Positions 1-9,322 of a DNA stretch of 64,000 nt are shown one piece after another (position 1 is the first letter of the stretch; each line of letters starts with the position of its first letter). Under the pieces are notes generated by a model that saw only the letters and a list, made by a program, of their open reading frames with translations, did not search any database and was not told the origin of the DNA. The stretch comes from Cyclobacteriaceae bacterium (lineage in GTDB: Bacteria > Bacteroidota > Bacteroidia > Cytophagales > Cyclobacteriaceae), in contig CATQIH010000009.1 of the NCBI GenBank assembly GCA_958296015.1, forward strand, positions 62,001 to 126,000, given 5' to 3'. Made by a program: the position numbers and the translations under genes.

Positions 1-113
1 ACCAGATAAAATCTGTGCTGCTATCCTTGAGTCAGTACTTTAGAAGAAAATGTTCTGACAAAACGCATTCACTCTCTACCATTTCTTCTTTAACAATATG
101 CTATCTAATAAAT

Positions 114-497
114 ATGGATAATAAGGGCAAAAAAAATGACTCGGAAGTTAATTTTTCATTTGAGTCAGTGAACGATTTCGAGAACTGGCTGTCGGAAAAC
201 CACACTAAATCAAATGGCATCTGGGTGCGCATATATAAGAAAAATTCCAGCGTGAAATCTATAAAAGGTTCTGAACTGATTGAAACGCTTCTTTGCTATG
301 GATGGATAACCGGTCCTGCAAAAAAGAATGGTGAAAGCTATGTATTATGGTGGGTTTGCCCAAGGAGAAAAAACAGCGGGTGGTCTAAAATAAATATAGG
401 GCATGCCGAAAGACTTGTTAAGGATAAAAGAATGAAGCCTTCGGGAATGGCTGAAATTGAAAAAGCTAAAGCAGATGGAAGATGGGAGAGAGCTTAA
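114..497 (+). CDS. YdeI/OmdA-like protein, probably C-terminally shortened
   Basis: The 127-residue product carries the N-terminal part of the YdeI/OmpD-associated family: a FESVNDFENWLSENH start, then WVRIYKK, a GWITG segment and a tryptophan-rich WWVCPRR/WSKIN stretch, ending DGRWERA. From memory, family members continue about 60-70 residues past DGRW with a C-terminal helical domain, so the stop here looks premature. An in-frame upstream start at 15 exists, but the lysine-rich ATG at 114 fits the family better. The exact biochemical role of the family is unknown; it has been linked to peptide and bacteriocin resistance. Downstream DNA to about 650 gives only weak, frame-shifted hints of the missing tail. 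Confidence 0.6.
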   Translation: MDNKGKKNDSEVNFSFESVNDFENWLSENHTKSNGIWVRIYKKNSSVKSIKGSELIETLLCYGWITGPAKKNGESYVLWWVCPRRKNSGWSKINIGHAERLVKDKRMKPSGMAEIEKAKADGRWERA

Positions 498-665
498 AGT
501 GCCCCTTTGTGAACGTATTCCTGATTTCTACACTGTTCCGAAGGAACGTCGATTGAATTAACACCAAAGTTTTCAATTGAACAATTTTAAAAACCAATGA
601 ACATAGAGCGCATTTAAATGTATTCTTTGCCGTGCTGGTGGGCATTAAAAATGCCTAAGAAGATG

Positions 666-687
666 AGGTCGCCTATTTATGCGACCT
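666..687. other. inverted repeat in the 498-809 intergenic stretch
   Basis: AGGTCGC and GCGACCT form a perfect 7-bp stem around an 8-nt loop. There is no T-run, so a Rho-independent terminator is doubtful. Two similar short words beginning AGAGCGCAT lie nearby (about 605 and 709), suggesting a degenerate interspersed repeat. No gene was recognised between 498 and 809 beyond possible remains of the YdeI-like tail. Confidence 0.35.
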
Positions 688-809
688 AGCAACATCGGAA
701 GTAGCTAGAGCGCATATCCATGCGTTCTTCATATTATAGGGCATTTTACTTCCATGCAACATATCCCAAGGTTCACTCATTTATCCTGAACAAACAACGC
801 TTCCATCAT

Positions 810-1667
810 TCACTTTTTCCTCAGCAGCAAGGTTGCTAAAATGATCATGCTGCCGCCGATGATGAAGTTCCATGTGAGTTGCTCATGGTAAAGCAACACA
901 CCGTAAGTGGTGGCAAACGGCACTTCCAGATAGCTCATAAAGGATACAGTAGACGCATTGATCTTTTTGAGTGCAGAAAAGAACAGGCCGAAGGCTACTA
1001 CGCCTATCATACTGCCAAAAGCCAATACCACACCTGCTTTGGCAAGCGTCAGGTCAAAATCTATCATCCACAGAAAGGGCAAGAAAAGGATGCCACCCGC
1101 TATATTTTGAAAGAATACGGTTTCATAACCACTGTATCTGCCCGATTCTTTTTTGAAAATAATCACCGTCAAGGCATAAATAATGGCTGATAATAGCATA
1201 GAACTCATGCCTGTGAAGTCATCGTTTCCCAGTGAGAAGGGTTTGTCGGAAATGATCAGGATGATACCGGCCAATGGCAGCAGCAGCAGCAACTTGTTGC
1301 GCAAAGGGATTTTCTCTTTCAGGATGAGCGACCCAAAGATACTGGCAAAGATCGGCCAGGAGTATAAGATAATCACGGCATTGGCCATACCGGTATAGAC
1401 ATAGGTGTTGATGAAGAAGTAGATACGGATAGCGTTGAGCACAGAACCTGTCAGCATCCACTTTAGAGGTGGCCTGAAAGGGTTTTGTCGGCGTATTCCA
1501 AAGTAAATACCCAGCAGTACCGTAGGGATCAGTAGCCTGAAACATGTGAGAATACCAGGAGGTAGACTCAGGTACTTAATAAAAACACCCGACGAACCCA
1601 TAATAAGGGTGGCAAGGATTAATCCAAGATAAGGGTTTAATACAGGGTCTTTCTTTGATAAACTCAC
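810..1667 (-). CDS. DMT-superfamily transporter (EamA type)
   Basis: The 285-residue protein is almost entirely hydrophobic, with about ten predicted membrane segments arranged as two EamA repeats (roughly residues 12-140 and 150-285). Typical features are GSSGVFIKYLSLPPGILTCFR in the first repeat and SFMSYLEVPFATTYGVLLYHEQLTW in the second. It would sit in the inner membrane and move a small metabolite in or out; the substrate cannot be read from sequence. It lies about 100 bp downstream of nuoH on the same strand, with no sign of functional coupling. Confidence 0.85.
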   Translation of the reverse strand: MSLSKKDPVLNPYLGLILATLIMGSSGVFIKYLSLPPGILTCFRLLIPTVLLGIYFGIRRQNPFRPPLKWMLTGSVLNAIRIYFFINTYVYTGMANAVIILYSWPIFASIFGSLILKEKIPLRNKLLLLLPLAGIILIISDKPFSLGNDDFTGMSSMLLSAIIYALTVIIFKKESGRYSGYETVFFQNIAGGILFLPFLWMIDFDLTLAKAGVVLAFGSMIGVVAFGLFFSALKKINASTVSFMSYLEVPFATTYGVLLYHEQLTWNFIIGGSMIILATLLLRKK

Positions 1668-1772
1668 ACAAGTTAGGAATCAGAAGTAGGAAGCCAGGAG
1701 GCGGAAGATTCTTTTAACTCCGGTTCCGGTGGGGAACCACTTCGGTCTCCGGTCTTCCATCTCCGGACCTTT

Positions 1773-2870
1773 TCAAATCATCATTAAACGCCAGATAGCC
1801 GAAAGCATCACCAGCAGGAGCGAGGCAGGAATGAGGTATTTCCAGCATAGCGACATCAGTTGGTCTACCCGCAGCCGGGGGTAGGTCCACCGCACCCACA
1901 TTTGTACAAATACCAGCAGAAAGGCTTTGCTTACCAACCAGAAGCCGCCCCACAGATAAGATGCTACGGTGCCGGGCACGCCGCTGGTCCAGACAGCCAG
2001 CTTCACCGGACCAATATTGGGAAAGGGTGTGTTCCATCCACCCAGAAACAGAATAGCAGCCAGCATACTCACCAGCAGCATGATGCCATATTCGGAAAGC
2101 ATGATGATGGCCCAGCGAAAACCGGAATACTCGGTATGAAACCCTCCGATAAGCTCAGACTCAGCCTCGGGCAAATCAAAAGGAGCACGGTTGCTTTCGG
2201 CCAACGAAGCAATAAAATAGATGATAAAAGCCAGGAAGAATAGCGGCATCCGGATAATATTCCAGGTCAGAAAACCACCGATGTGGGTAACATCTATGCC
2301 CAAGGCTTTGATGCCAAACAGGTAGTTGTGCGCCTGCTCGTCCAGCAGCGTCCACCAGATGCCCTGCTGGTAGGTGATTTCCTGTAGATCGAAAGTCTGA
2401 GAGATCATCACCACACACAGGATCATCAGGCCCAGCGGAATTTCGTAAGAGATGATCTGTGCCACAGAGCGCAGGGCACCAAACAGGGAATATTTGCTGT
2501 TGGAACTCCAGCCGGCAATCAGGATACCGATTACATCCAGCGAAACAACGGCCAGCAGATAGAACACCCCAACGGCTGCGGTAGAGCCACTAAACGAAGA
2601 AGAGACAGGAAGGACAGCAAAACCGGCAAACACAGCTGTGAAGATGATGACCGGAGCCGCTAAAAACAGCTTTCTGTCGGCAGCTTCCGGCACAATGTCT
2701 TCTTTTTGCAGCAACTTAAGCAGGTCGGCTACCGTCTGTAGAAGGCCATAAGGACCCACTTCCATTGGCCCAAGCCTGTCTTGAATAAAACCGGCGATTT
2801 TGCGTTCGGCATATACCGCCAGCACAGTATAGGTTAGTATAAAAGGCAGAAAAATAAAAAAAGTACTCAT
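1773..2870 (-). CDS. nuoH: NADH-quinone oxidoreductase subunit H
   Basis: This is the membrane subunit of respiratory complex I at the quinone-binding junction (NuoH/ND1). Signature blocks are [15 protein letters not shown] near the N-terminus and [19 protein letters not shown] followed by GGFHTEYSG in the quinone-site region. The 365 residues and roughly eight membrane segments are close to the usual length. The frame extends to a TTG at 2879, but the ATG at 2870 is the more natural start. No other nuo gene lies in the window, so nuoH stands alone here rather than inside a nuoA-N operon. Confidence 0.93.
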   Translation of the reverse strand: MSTFFIFLPFILTYTVLAVYAERKIAGFIQDRLGPMEVGPYGLLQTVADLLKLLQKEDIVPEAADRKLFLAAPVIIFTAVFAGFAVLPVSSSFSGSTAAVGVFYLLAVVSLDVIGILIAGWSSNSKYSLFGALRSVAQIISYEIPLGLMILCVVMISQTFDLQEITYQQGIWWTLLDEQAHNYLFGIKALGIDVTHIGGFLTWNIIRMPLFFLAFIIYFIASLAESNRAPFDLPEAESELIGGFHTEYSGFRWAIIMLSEYGIMLLVSMLAAILFLGGWNTPFPNIGPVKLAVWTSGVPGTVASYLWGGFWLVSKAFLLVFVQMWVRWTYPRLRVDQLMSLCWKYLIPASLLLVMLSAIWRLMMI

Positions 2871-2950
2871 TAGCACCAAAGGTACAAGTACTTTCTAATA
2901 AATTGATAAGCTGAAGGAATCTAAATACATTTTGCCAGCACATAAGACCC

Positions 2951-3037
2951 TTACTCGTAGATATATTTTCTGTGTCCCAGTGCGATGATTTTAATAGTCA
3001 GTATATTGTCTTCAATATCATAGATTATCCTGTAATT
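2951..3037 (-). pseudogene. C-terminal remnant of a RelE/ParE-type toxin
   Basis: Directly after the antitoxin stop, a different frame encodes NYRIIYDIEDNILTIKI followed by IALGHRKYIYE and a TAA stop. This is the typical last 28 residues of a RelE-family mRNA interferase. The first two thirds of the toxin are missing, and the remnant starts within the last codon of the antitoxin gene with no start of its own. A deletion has joined the antitoxin end to the toxin end. It should be non-functional. Confidence 0.85.
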
Positions 3038-3263
3038 ACTTTTTTTGTTTACGCTTTTCAAGATACTCAGCGAACGGCATTGCTTTTTGCTTACGGGCTT
3101 TCACTTCATCATAAAGTTTGATGTCTTCTATTTCTTCTAAATCATCCAGCATTTTCTGATAGTCTTTGATAGGTAGGATTATAGCCAGCTTTTTGCCATA
3201 ATCATCTGTTACAAATTGAGTTTTTATGTGTTGATAAAGTTTCTTACAATAAACATGCATCAT
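3036..3263 (-). CDS. RelB/Phd-like antitoxin, orphaned
   Basis: The core KTQFVTDDYGKKLAIILPIK and DYQKMLDDLEEIEDIKLYDE matches Phd/RelB-type antitoxins that pair with RelE toxins; the C-terminus is lysine-rich (KRKQKK). The family normally begins with Met just before KTQF, but here that codon reads ATA, so translation must use the ATG pair at 3263/3260 (75-76 residues) or a non-standard start. The frame extends to 3338 without a better start. The partner toxin survives only as the fragment at 2951-3037, so the module is decayed. Confidence 0.75.
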   Translation of the reverse strand: MMHVYCKKLYQHIKTQFVTDDYGKKLAIILPIKDYQKMLDDLEEIEDIKLYDEVKARKQKAMPFAEYLEKRKQKK

Positions 3264-3433
3264 CAAACAGCGTAATAAACAAAATCTGATGGTGAAGAGC
3301 GCACTCTGTCTGGGTAAGTTTTCCAGCGCACACCCCATTCGTATTTGTAATAGAATCTACAAAAACACACAAACATAGCACCTTGTGGGTAGTTGACATG
3401 ATGAAACTTATTTTTTACCTAACTCACAACGTT

Positions 3434-4597
3434 ATGGACGTATTAAATAAAGACATACTTAGAACAATCACAGATTTTCAAAGCATCAATTGTGTGAGCC
3501 TGTACATTCCTACACACCGCTATGGCAAAGAAGTGAACGAAGGAGAAGATGCCCGTTTGTTAAAAAACCACTACCAGCAGATAAAGAACCATCTGGAAGA
3601 AAAAGGGCTACAGGAGCAGGAGATAATAAAATATTTGGCACCCGTACAGCAACTCATAGACGACGGAAACTTCTGGCGGCAGCAACGCCAGGGACTTGCT
3701 ATCTTTTTGGGAGACAACTTTTTTGAGTACTATAAGTTGCCCTATCCGGTACAGGAATTTTATCTTGTCTCTACTTCTTTTCACCTGGAACAGCTGCTCT
3801 CGTTGTTCACCCAGCAGGATATGTTCTATGTTCTGGCACTCAGCCTGAAAAAAGTGCGGCTGTTTGCGACACACCACTACGATATTCAGGAACTGGATGT
3901 CAAAGATGTGGTTCCTGAAAATATTAATGTAGTGCTGAGCTATTATGAGTTTGAGCAAGAACAGCAATCACCCGGGCAGTGGCAGGGTGGAGGTAATAGT
4001 CCTACTTACCCAAATGAGAAGAAAGATAAGGGATTTGATAAAGTATATATGGAAGAATATTTTCGCCAGATCAACGACGGACTACAGCAAAGCATGATCA
4101 ACAAAGAGCTACCGGTGGTGCTGGCAGCCGTTGAGTATCTGCACCCGATCTATAAAAAGACAAACAAACATCTGAACCTCTACGAGCAAGGTATCAAAAG
4201 CAACCCGGACGAACTCCGTCCGGACGAACTCCTGGATAAAGCCATTGAACTGATCCGTCCTCACCTTGATAAGAAAAAGTTTGAGAAGATGGAAGCTTAC
4301 CGCACCATAGCAGGCACTGGTAAGGCCGCTTACGATATCAAAGACATTGCTCCCGAAGCATTAGACGGTAGAATTGATACACTCTTTGTTGTACATGGAA
4401 CGCACCACTGGGGTGTCATCAACCCGGAAAATCACACGGTGGAACTTCACGACGAAAAGCACGAAAATGATCATTGTCTGGTGAGTAAGTCTGCCGTACA
4501 GACTATTCTACATGGAGGCGATGTGTACTTTGTAGACAAAGAATCTCTACCCGAAGATCTGGAACATGCTGATATGGCGGCGATCTTCAGATGGTAA
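3434..4597 (+). CDS. baeRF7-family protein (bacterial eRF1-like domain)
   Basis: The sequence from CVSLYIPTHRYGKEVNEGED onward, with the FWRQQRQGLAIFL segment, resembles the bacterial archaeo-eukaryotic release factor family 7 (baeRF7). These proteins share the fold of the eRF1/Pelota middle and C-terminal regions and are proposed to act in ribosome rescue or stalled-complex sensing; direct biochemistry is limited. The protein has 387 residues from the ATG at 3434. Two earlier in-frame starts (3383, 3401) add only a poor hydrophobic leader. The central stretch GQWQGGGNSPTYPNEKKDKG looks like a flexible loop. It is a single gene, not in an obvious operon. Confidence 0.75.
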   Translation: MDVLNKDILRTITDFQSINCVSLYIPTHRYGKEVNEGEDARLLKNHYQQIKNHLEEKGLQEQEIIKYLAPVQQLIDDGNFWRQQRQGLAIFLGDNFFEYYKLPYPVQEFYLVSTSFHLEQLLSLFTQQDMFYVLALSLKKVRLFATHHYDIQELDVKDVVPENINVVLSYYEFEQEQQSPGQWQGGGNSPTYPNEKKDKGFDKVYMEEYFRQINDGLQQSMINKELPVVLAAVEYLHPIYKKTNKHLNLYEQGIKSNPDELRPDELLDKAIELIRPHLDKKKFEKMEAYRTIAGTGKAAYDIKDIAPEALDGRIDTLFVVHGTHHWGVINPENHTVELHDEKHENDHCLVSKSAVQTILHGGDVYFVDKESLPEDLEHADMAAIFRW

Positions 4598-4834
4598 TTG
4601 GCAAGATCACCCGTTTTCTGGCAGGTGCATCACCCGATGAGCCTGCCTTTTATATCTCCCTCACATCCTTCCCCCCTCTCACCCATCATCTCATCCTCTT
4701 ATCAACCTATCATCATATCCCCACATCATTTTATCAACCCCTCACTACACTTTATTCTTCCAACACCTTTTTTTGCTTACATTTCGCGTTAACTTTGCAA
4801 GCAGCGTTTTTTTATTATCAAAGCACCAAACTAC

Positions 4835-6520
4835 ATGAGATTATCCTATATTTTTTTACTCTTCGGCAGCCTGCTTTTTTCAGGGGCCGCTCTGGCGCAG
4901 GAGCAGCAATGGAATGAAGAAGGAGAGATAGAAGATGCCGAAGTTGTCATCGAGAAAGACAGAGAGATAGAACTTCCTCGGGCAAATCGCAACTTTGAAC
5001 GGGTACCGCCCCTGCCTGTACAGAAGCCTCAGATCAAAGTAAATTATCGCTTTATGGAATTGTCTCCCGTGATACCCGATGTATCGCCGGAAGTGCGTAT
5101 ACTCAAGATCAAAGAACCTGCGCTGCCCGAACTTTTTGGCAACTATGCCAAAGCGGGTTTTGGCAACTACATCACGCCTTATCTGGAACTGTTTGTCAAC
5201 AATGGCCGAAGCAAAGACTATAATTATGGCCTGCACCTCAACCATCTTTCCTCGCGCACAGGCCCGGTGGATGGTGCCAATTCGGGCAATAGTAATACGG
5301 ACCTGTTGCTCAATGGTAGCTATTTTTCCAAGACACATACCTTTTCAGCAGAGGCAGGTTATACCCGCGAACGGTATCATTACTATGGCTATGCCCCTGG
5401 CCTTGACTTTGACAGAGACTCTATCAAGCAAACATTCAATATAGGGCATGTGCAGCTTGGACTGCAAAAAAGTGTGGCTGAAACCCCTTTCACCTACGAT
5501 ATGCAGTTTTCTTACGACCGCATTGGCGACCGCTTTGGAGCCAACGAAAGCCAGATCGGACTGAAACTCAATACAAGTGTGTATTTTAACGAGAACTTTG
5601 GCTTTCGCCTGGAAAGCAGCAGCTATTTTATGCAGTGGCAGAACGCTACTGCCCTTGAGCAGGGAGAAGCTATCAGCAGAAACCTGATCAAGGTTAAGCC
5701 GCATATTTTGTATCAGACGATCGTCAACGGTAGAGGGCTGGATGCTCAGGCAGGTTTTAATATTGCCTACGAAAACGATACGATAGAGAATGGCAGCCGA
5801 CTGCATTTTTACCCTTACCTACGTGCCGATTACCATTTCAGTGAAGACTTTGACCTATATGCACGCATCGAGGGTGACATGAACAAGACTTCCTGGCTGG
5901 ACTTTACCCGCGAAAATCCCTTCACAGCTTCGTTTGTAGGGCTAGCCCACACCAACAAAACCCTGGGATTGTCGGCTGGGGCAAGAGGAAGACTGAGTAG
6001 CATTCTGGGCTTTCATGTAGGATTTAATGCAGATAATTACAAAAACATGTACTTTTTTGTAAACAGCGCGCGTGATTCCACCAAATTTGACATCTTTTAT
6101 GATACTGGGAACACCTTTATGTTCAATCTCTTTGGTGAGTTGAATGTCAATGCAGGCCAGAATTTCAGATCAGCCCTTAGAGCCGATTTTTTTAGCTACA
6201 CGCCTGAAACACTGGTGGAGGCATGGCATAAACCTACCTTCAAACTTGCCCTGATGGCTGATTACAACCTGTACCAAAAGATACTGCTCAATGCCGAATT
6301 GGTGGTGCTGTCGGGTATTAAAGGCTATAATGCAGCCAGCGATTTTGAAAAAGACCTCGATCCAGTCGTAGATTTAAGCTTCAAAGCAGACTACTTATTT
6401 TCTTCCAGGTTCTCAGCGTTTTTGCAACTAAAGAACATTTTGGGGCAAAATTATGAGCGTTACTTAAACTATCCTTCCAGGGGTATTATGGTGATGCTGG
6501 GTGCTACTTATAGTTTTTAA
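4835..6520 (+). CDS. outer-membrane beta-barrel protein, TonB-receptor-like
   Basis: A signal peptide (MRLSYIFLLFGSLLFSGAALAQ) leads into an acidic stretch, then about 480 residues of alternating strands rich in aromatic and polar residues, ending in a terminal Phe as expected for BAM-inserted barrels. The C-terminal part (FLQLKNILGQNYERYLNYP then GIMVMLGATYSF) resembles TonB-dependent receptor barrels, but no plug domain or TonB box was recognised. It precedes the SPOR and ExbB/ExbD/TonB genes on the same strand, which suggests an envelope role. Ligand unknown. A TAACTTTG motif at 4790-4797 could be its -7 box, but no well-spaced -33 element was found. Confidence 0.75.
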   Translation: MRLSYIFLLFGSLLFSGAALAQEQQWNEEGEIEDAEVVIEKDREIELPRANRNFERVPPLPVQKPQIKVNYRFMELSPVIPDVSPEVRILKIKEPALPELFGNYAKAGFGNYITPYLELFVNNGRSKDYNYGLHLNHLSSRTGPVDGANSGNSNTDLLLNGSYFSKTHTFSAEAGYTRERYHYYGYAPGLDFDRDSIKQTFNIGHVQLGLQKSVAETPFTYDMQFSYDRIGDRFGANESQIGLKLNTSVYFNENFGFRLESSSYFMQWQNATALEQGEAISRNLIKVKPHILYQTIVNGRGLDAQAGFNIAYENDTIENGSRLHFYPYLRADYHFSEDFDLYARIEGDMNKTSWLDFTRENPFTASFVGLAHTNKTLGLSAGARGRLSSILGFHVGFNADNYKNMYFFVNSARDSTKFDIFYDTGNTFMFNLFGELNVNAGQNFRSALRADFFSYTPETLVEAWHKPTFKLALMADYNLYQKILLNAELVVLSGIKGYNAASDFEKDLDPVVDLSFKADYLFSSRFSAFLQLKNILGQNYERYLNYPSRGIMVMLGATYSF

Positions 6521-6651
6521 GTTTGTAAGCTGTGCATAGTAGGATAAATGCCTACACGCGTAATTAAATTTGGCTTTAAGGTATGGGATTTTGCCATATC
6601 TGCGTTAAATCGCATCTATAAAACAGGAATTATCAGTAAAATAAAATTACT

Positions 6652-7311
6652 ATGCAAGAGCAGGAAAAGCCACATCTTAGTGATACCGAAGATCAAAACG
6701 AATTCGGACTCCCGGAGACCCATTATGATCCTATTGACAGAGGCGAAGAAGAAGCACCTTCCTTTGAGCCACCCGTCTATTATGAGGCAGAAGAAGAAAC
6801 TAATAATACTGGCTGGATTGTAGGCGGTGTCTTCGGACTTGTCGTTGTCATTGCGGCTGTCGCTTACCTTTTCTTCTTCGATGGGTTGGAGCAGGTAAGT
6901 AGCCTGTTTGGCGGCAAAGAGCCTGAACCAATAGTGCAACCGGAATCGGCCTTCAACCCGGAACCCGCCACACCGGTCTATGAAGAACCTGCCCCCGAAC
7001 CAGTAGAGAAAGTAGAAGAAACGCCACCGGTAAACGCCCTGGCTCCTTATCAGGAGATTTCTATGATTTCTGCTCGTACGGGCATGTCTTACATCGTTGT
7101 TGCCAGTTTTGTAGACGAAGACATGGCGCAGGACCTTGGAAATAAAATGCTCAAACGTGGGGTAGGTATCAAAATAATAGCCCCTTCAAAACGTTCACCC
7201 TTACAACACCGTGTGGTGGTTGCTGAATTTGATACCTTTCAGCAGGCCATGCAACAAATCGCTAACTACAGAAGCGAATATGGAGATAAAGTATGGGTGC
7301 TGAAATATTAA
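6652..7311 (+). CDS. SPOR-domain membrane protein
   Basis: The product has an acidic cytoplasmic N-terminus (residues 1-55), one membrane segment (WIVGGVFGLVVVIAAVAYLFFF), a Pro/Glu-rich linker, and a C-terminal SPOR domain (about 140-219, from MSYIVVASFVDEDMAQDLG to GDKVWVLKY). SPOR domains bind denuded glycan strands in septal peptidoglycan. It therefore probably anchors or positions envelope machinery in the periplasm. It is followed after 56 nt by exbB, consistent with one transcription unit. A TAAATTTG motif lies at 6565-6572, without a convincing -33 partner. Confidence 0.85.
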   Translation: MQEQEKPHLSDTEDQNEFGLPETHYDPIDRGEEEAPSFEPPVYYEAEEETNNTGWIVGGVFGLVVVIAAVAYLFFFDGLEQVSSLFGGKEPEPIVQPESAFNPEPATPVYEEPAPEPVEKVEETPPVNALAPYQEISMISARTGMSYIVVASFVDEDMAQDLGNKMLKRGVGIKIIAPSKRSPLQHRVVVAEFDTFQQAMQQIANYRSEYGDKVWVLKY

Positions 7312-7367
7312 TTTTTATTGACTGACCACCGTACAAACCAAACACTCAAGCCTAAGCACACACATTC

Positions 7368-8054
7368 ATGAATTTATTACAAATTACCACGCAGGCACCT
7401 ATTGATAGCACTGCTGTAGACAGCGTATCCAACGAATCAGTGAGAGTTATAGACCTGCTGCTGAAAGGAGGGTACGTAATGATTCCCCTCATTATCTTAT
7501 CCATCGTTGCGATCTATATCTTTGTAGAACGCGTACTCACCATCCAGAAAGCTTCCAAAATTCCCGAGCAGTTCGTTGAGAAAATCCGTGGTCTGGTTTC
7601 CAGCGGCGACATCAGCGGTGCCAGGCTTGTATGCTCCCAAACAGACAGCCCGGTTGCCCGTATGATTGAGAAAGGCGTGAGCCGAATCGGTAGCCCGCTC
7701 AAAGCTATAGAAGATGCCATAGAAAACGTAGGTAAGCTGGAAGTATACCGGCTGGAAAAAAACATCAGTCTGCTAGCTACCATCTCTGGAGCGGCACCCA
7801 TGATCGGCTTCTTGGGTACCGTTACTGGTATGATTCAGGCATTTATTGCCATCGCACAGGAGGAAGGTAACGTAAGCCCCCACCTGCTTTCTACCGGTAT
7901 TTACGAAGCGATGGTGACCACCGCCGCCGGATTGGCGGTAGGTATCATTGCTTACCTTGGCTACAATTACCTGGTTGCTCAGGTAAATAAGGTGGTACAC
8001 CAGATGGAGTTTACCTCCATAGACTTTATTGATTTACTACAGGAACGACGATAA
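7368..8054 (+). CDS. exbB: ExbB/TolQ/MotA-type proton channel protein
   Basis: The 228-residue protein has the MotA/TolQ/ExbB layout: one membrane segment near residues 36-56 (YVMIPLIILSIVAIYIFVER), a cytoplasmic loop, and two more in the C-terminal half (LLATISGAAPMIGFLGTVTG and AAGLAVGIIAYLGYNYLV). GAAPMIGFLGTVTGM is the family signature. With ExbD and TonB it would use proton motive force to energise outer-membrane transport or envelope maintenance. ExbD follows after 8 nt. Confidence 0.92.
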   Translation: MNLLQITTQAPIDSTAVDSVSNESVRVIDLLLKGGYVMIPLIILSIVAIYIFVERVLTIQKASKIPEQFVEKIRGLVSSGDISGARLVCSQTDSPVARMIEKGVSRIGSPLKAIEDAIENVGKLEVYRLEKNISLLATISGAAPMIGFLGTVTGMIQAFIAIAQEEGNVSPHLLSTGIYEAMVTTAAGLAVGIIAYLGYNYLVAQVNKVVHQMEFTSIDFIDLLQERR

Positions 8055-8062
8055 CCTATTGA

Positions 8063-8458
8063 ATGATGAATATTCCATCCAGAAATAAAATTTCTACCGA
8101 TTTTAACTTTTCTTCTATCGCAGACATTATCTTTTTGCTGCTGATATTTTTTATGCTTACTTCCACTTTCGTCACCCCATCGGGGCTGCCGGTTTCACTG
8201 CCGTCCAGCAAGGCTTCCAGTATCGTGATGCAAAAGGTGAGCGTTACTATTACCCCAGACCTCAAATATTATGTGAACCAGAATCTCACCTCTGTCAATG
8301 ACCTGGAATCTGCTTTAAGCAGCCAACTGTCGGGTAAAGAAGGGGTGGTCGTTTTGAACGTTGACAAGTCTGTTCCTGTTGAGTATTTAGTGCGTGTAGC
8401 AGGTATTGCTACGGCTCTTAAAGCCAAAGTGACCATCGCTACCAAGCCGGAGAAATAA
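8063..8458 (+). CDS. exbD: ExbD/TolR family biopolymer transporter
   Basis: The 131 residues show a short cytoplasmic start, one membrane helix (IADIIFLLLIFFMLTSTFV) whose Asp (SIADIIF) is the conserved proton-relay residue of ExbD/TolR, and a periplasmic domain. It lies between exbB and the TonB gene. An alternative start one codon later is possible (MM). Confidence 0.92.
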   Translation: MMNIPSRNKISTDFNFSSIADIIFLLLIFFMLTSTFVTPSGLPVSLPSSKASSIVMQKVSVTITPDLKYYVNQNLTSVNDLESALSSQLSGKEGVVVLNVDKSVPVEYLVRVAGIATALKAKVTIATKPEK

Positions 8459-8488
8459 TTGTTTAGTGTTGATACCCAACCTGTTGTT

Positions 8489-9322
8489 ATGTCATCTGAA
8501 GAAAAGAAAAACAAAACCATCGGAATATCTCTATCGGTAGGCATCCATGTCTTATTGCTGGCTTTTTTCTTTTTTGTGCTGGCCTGGAAAGCTCCCGACC
8601 CACCATTGCCTGAATATGGTATTGAACTAAACTTTGGCATGGACCAGGTAGGTTCTGGTGAAACTCCCAAGCCGAAGAAGACGCAGGTCGTAGAAGAAAA
8701 ACTGAAGGAAAAAATTGAGGAGCCGGAAGAGAAGGTAGAAGAAGTAGTGAAAGAACCCGAGCCTGAAGCACCCAAGCCCGTAGAGGAAGTGATAGAAGAA
8801 CCTGCGGAAGTGCAGCCGGAAGAAAGTCCGGTACCCGTCAAAGAAGTAGTGAAGCCACAACCCAAGGTGATTCCCAAAGAAGAGCCTAAAAAAGAAAAGC
8901 CCGTGGTAAAGAAAAAAGTTACGGAGCAGCCCAAAGAGCAAAAAGCTTCTGCCAACCAGGGCGACGATGCGAACAAAGCCGGAGACAAAGGCAAGGAAGA
9001 AGGCAAGATTGATGCCCGTGCTATCTACGGTACCAAAGGATCAGACAAAGGAGCTTCGCTGCAAATGACCGGCTGGAACTGGGACTATGTGCCTCGCCCG
9101 GATGATAAGTCCAGCGAAAGTGGCAAGATTGTCTTCCAGATTTCTATCGATGGCGATGGGTACGTGACCAGGGTTGTCACTGTAGAAAAGACAGTAAGCC
9201 CGACTGTAGAAAGAGTATACCGCGAAGAAGTGGAACGCCTGACGTTTAGCAGAACCGCAGACAACATGAAGTCAGCACCGGCTTCTACCGGAAAGATCAC
9301 CTTTATCATCAATGCCCGGTAA
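8489..9322 (+). CDS. TonB-like energy transducer
   Basis: An N-terminal membrane anchor (IGISLSVGIHVLLLAFFFFV) with a transmembrane His is typical of TonB. It is followed by a long Pro/Glu/Lys-rich spacer (about residues 50-165) that would span the periplasm, and a C-terminal domain (about 185-277) with SGKIVFQISIDGDGYV, as in TonB C-terminal domains that contact outer-membrane receptors. The frame opens at a TTG right after exbD (8459), but the ATG at 8489 is the likely start. Its stop overlaps the ATG of the next gene (TAATG). Confidence 0.85.
   Translation: MSSEEKKNKTIGISLSVGIHVLLLAFFFFVLAWKAPDPPLPEYGIELNFGMDQVGSGETPKPKKTQVVEEKLKEKIEEPEEKVEEVVKEPEPEAPKPVEEVIEEPAEVQPEESPVPVKEVVKPQPKVIPKEEPKKEKPVVKKKVTEQPKEQKASANQGDDANKAGDKGKEEGKIDARAIYGTKGSDKGASLQMTGWNWDYVPRPDDKSSESGKIVFQISIDGDGYVTRVVTVEKTVSPTVERVYREEVERLTFSRTADNMKSAPASTGKITFIINAR

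Noticed and set aside
4591-4917. 108-codon ORF between baeRF7 and the barrel gene
   Set aside because: It arises from a pyrimidine-rich intergenic stretch and overlaps the barrel signal peptide.
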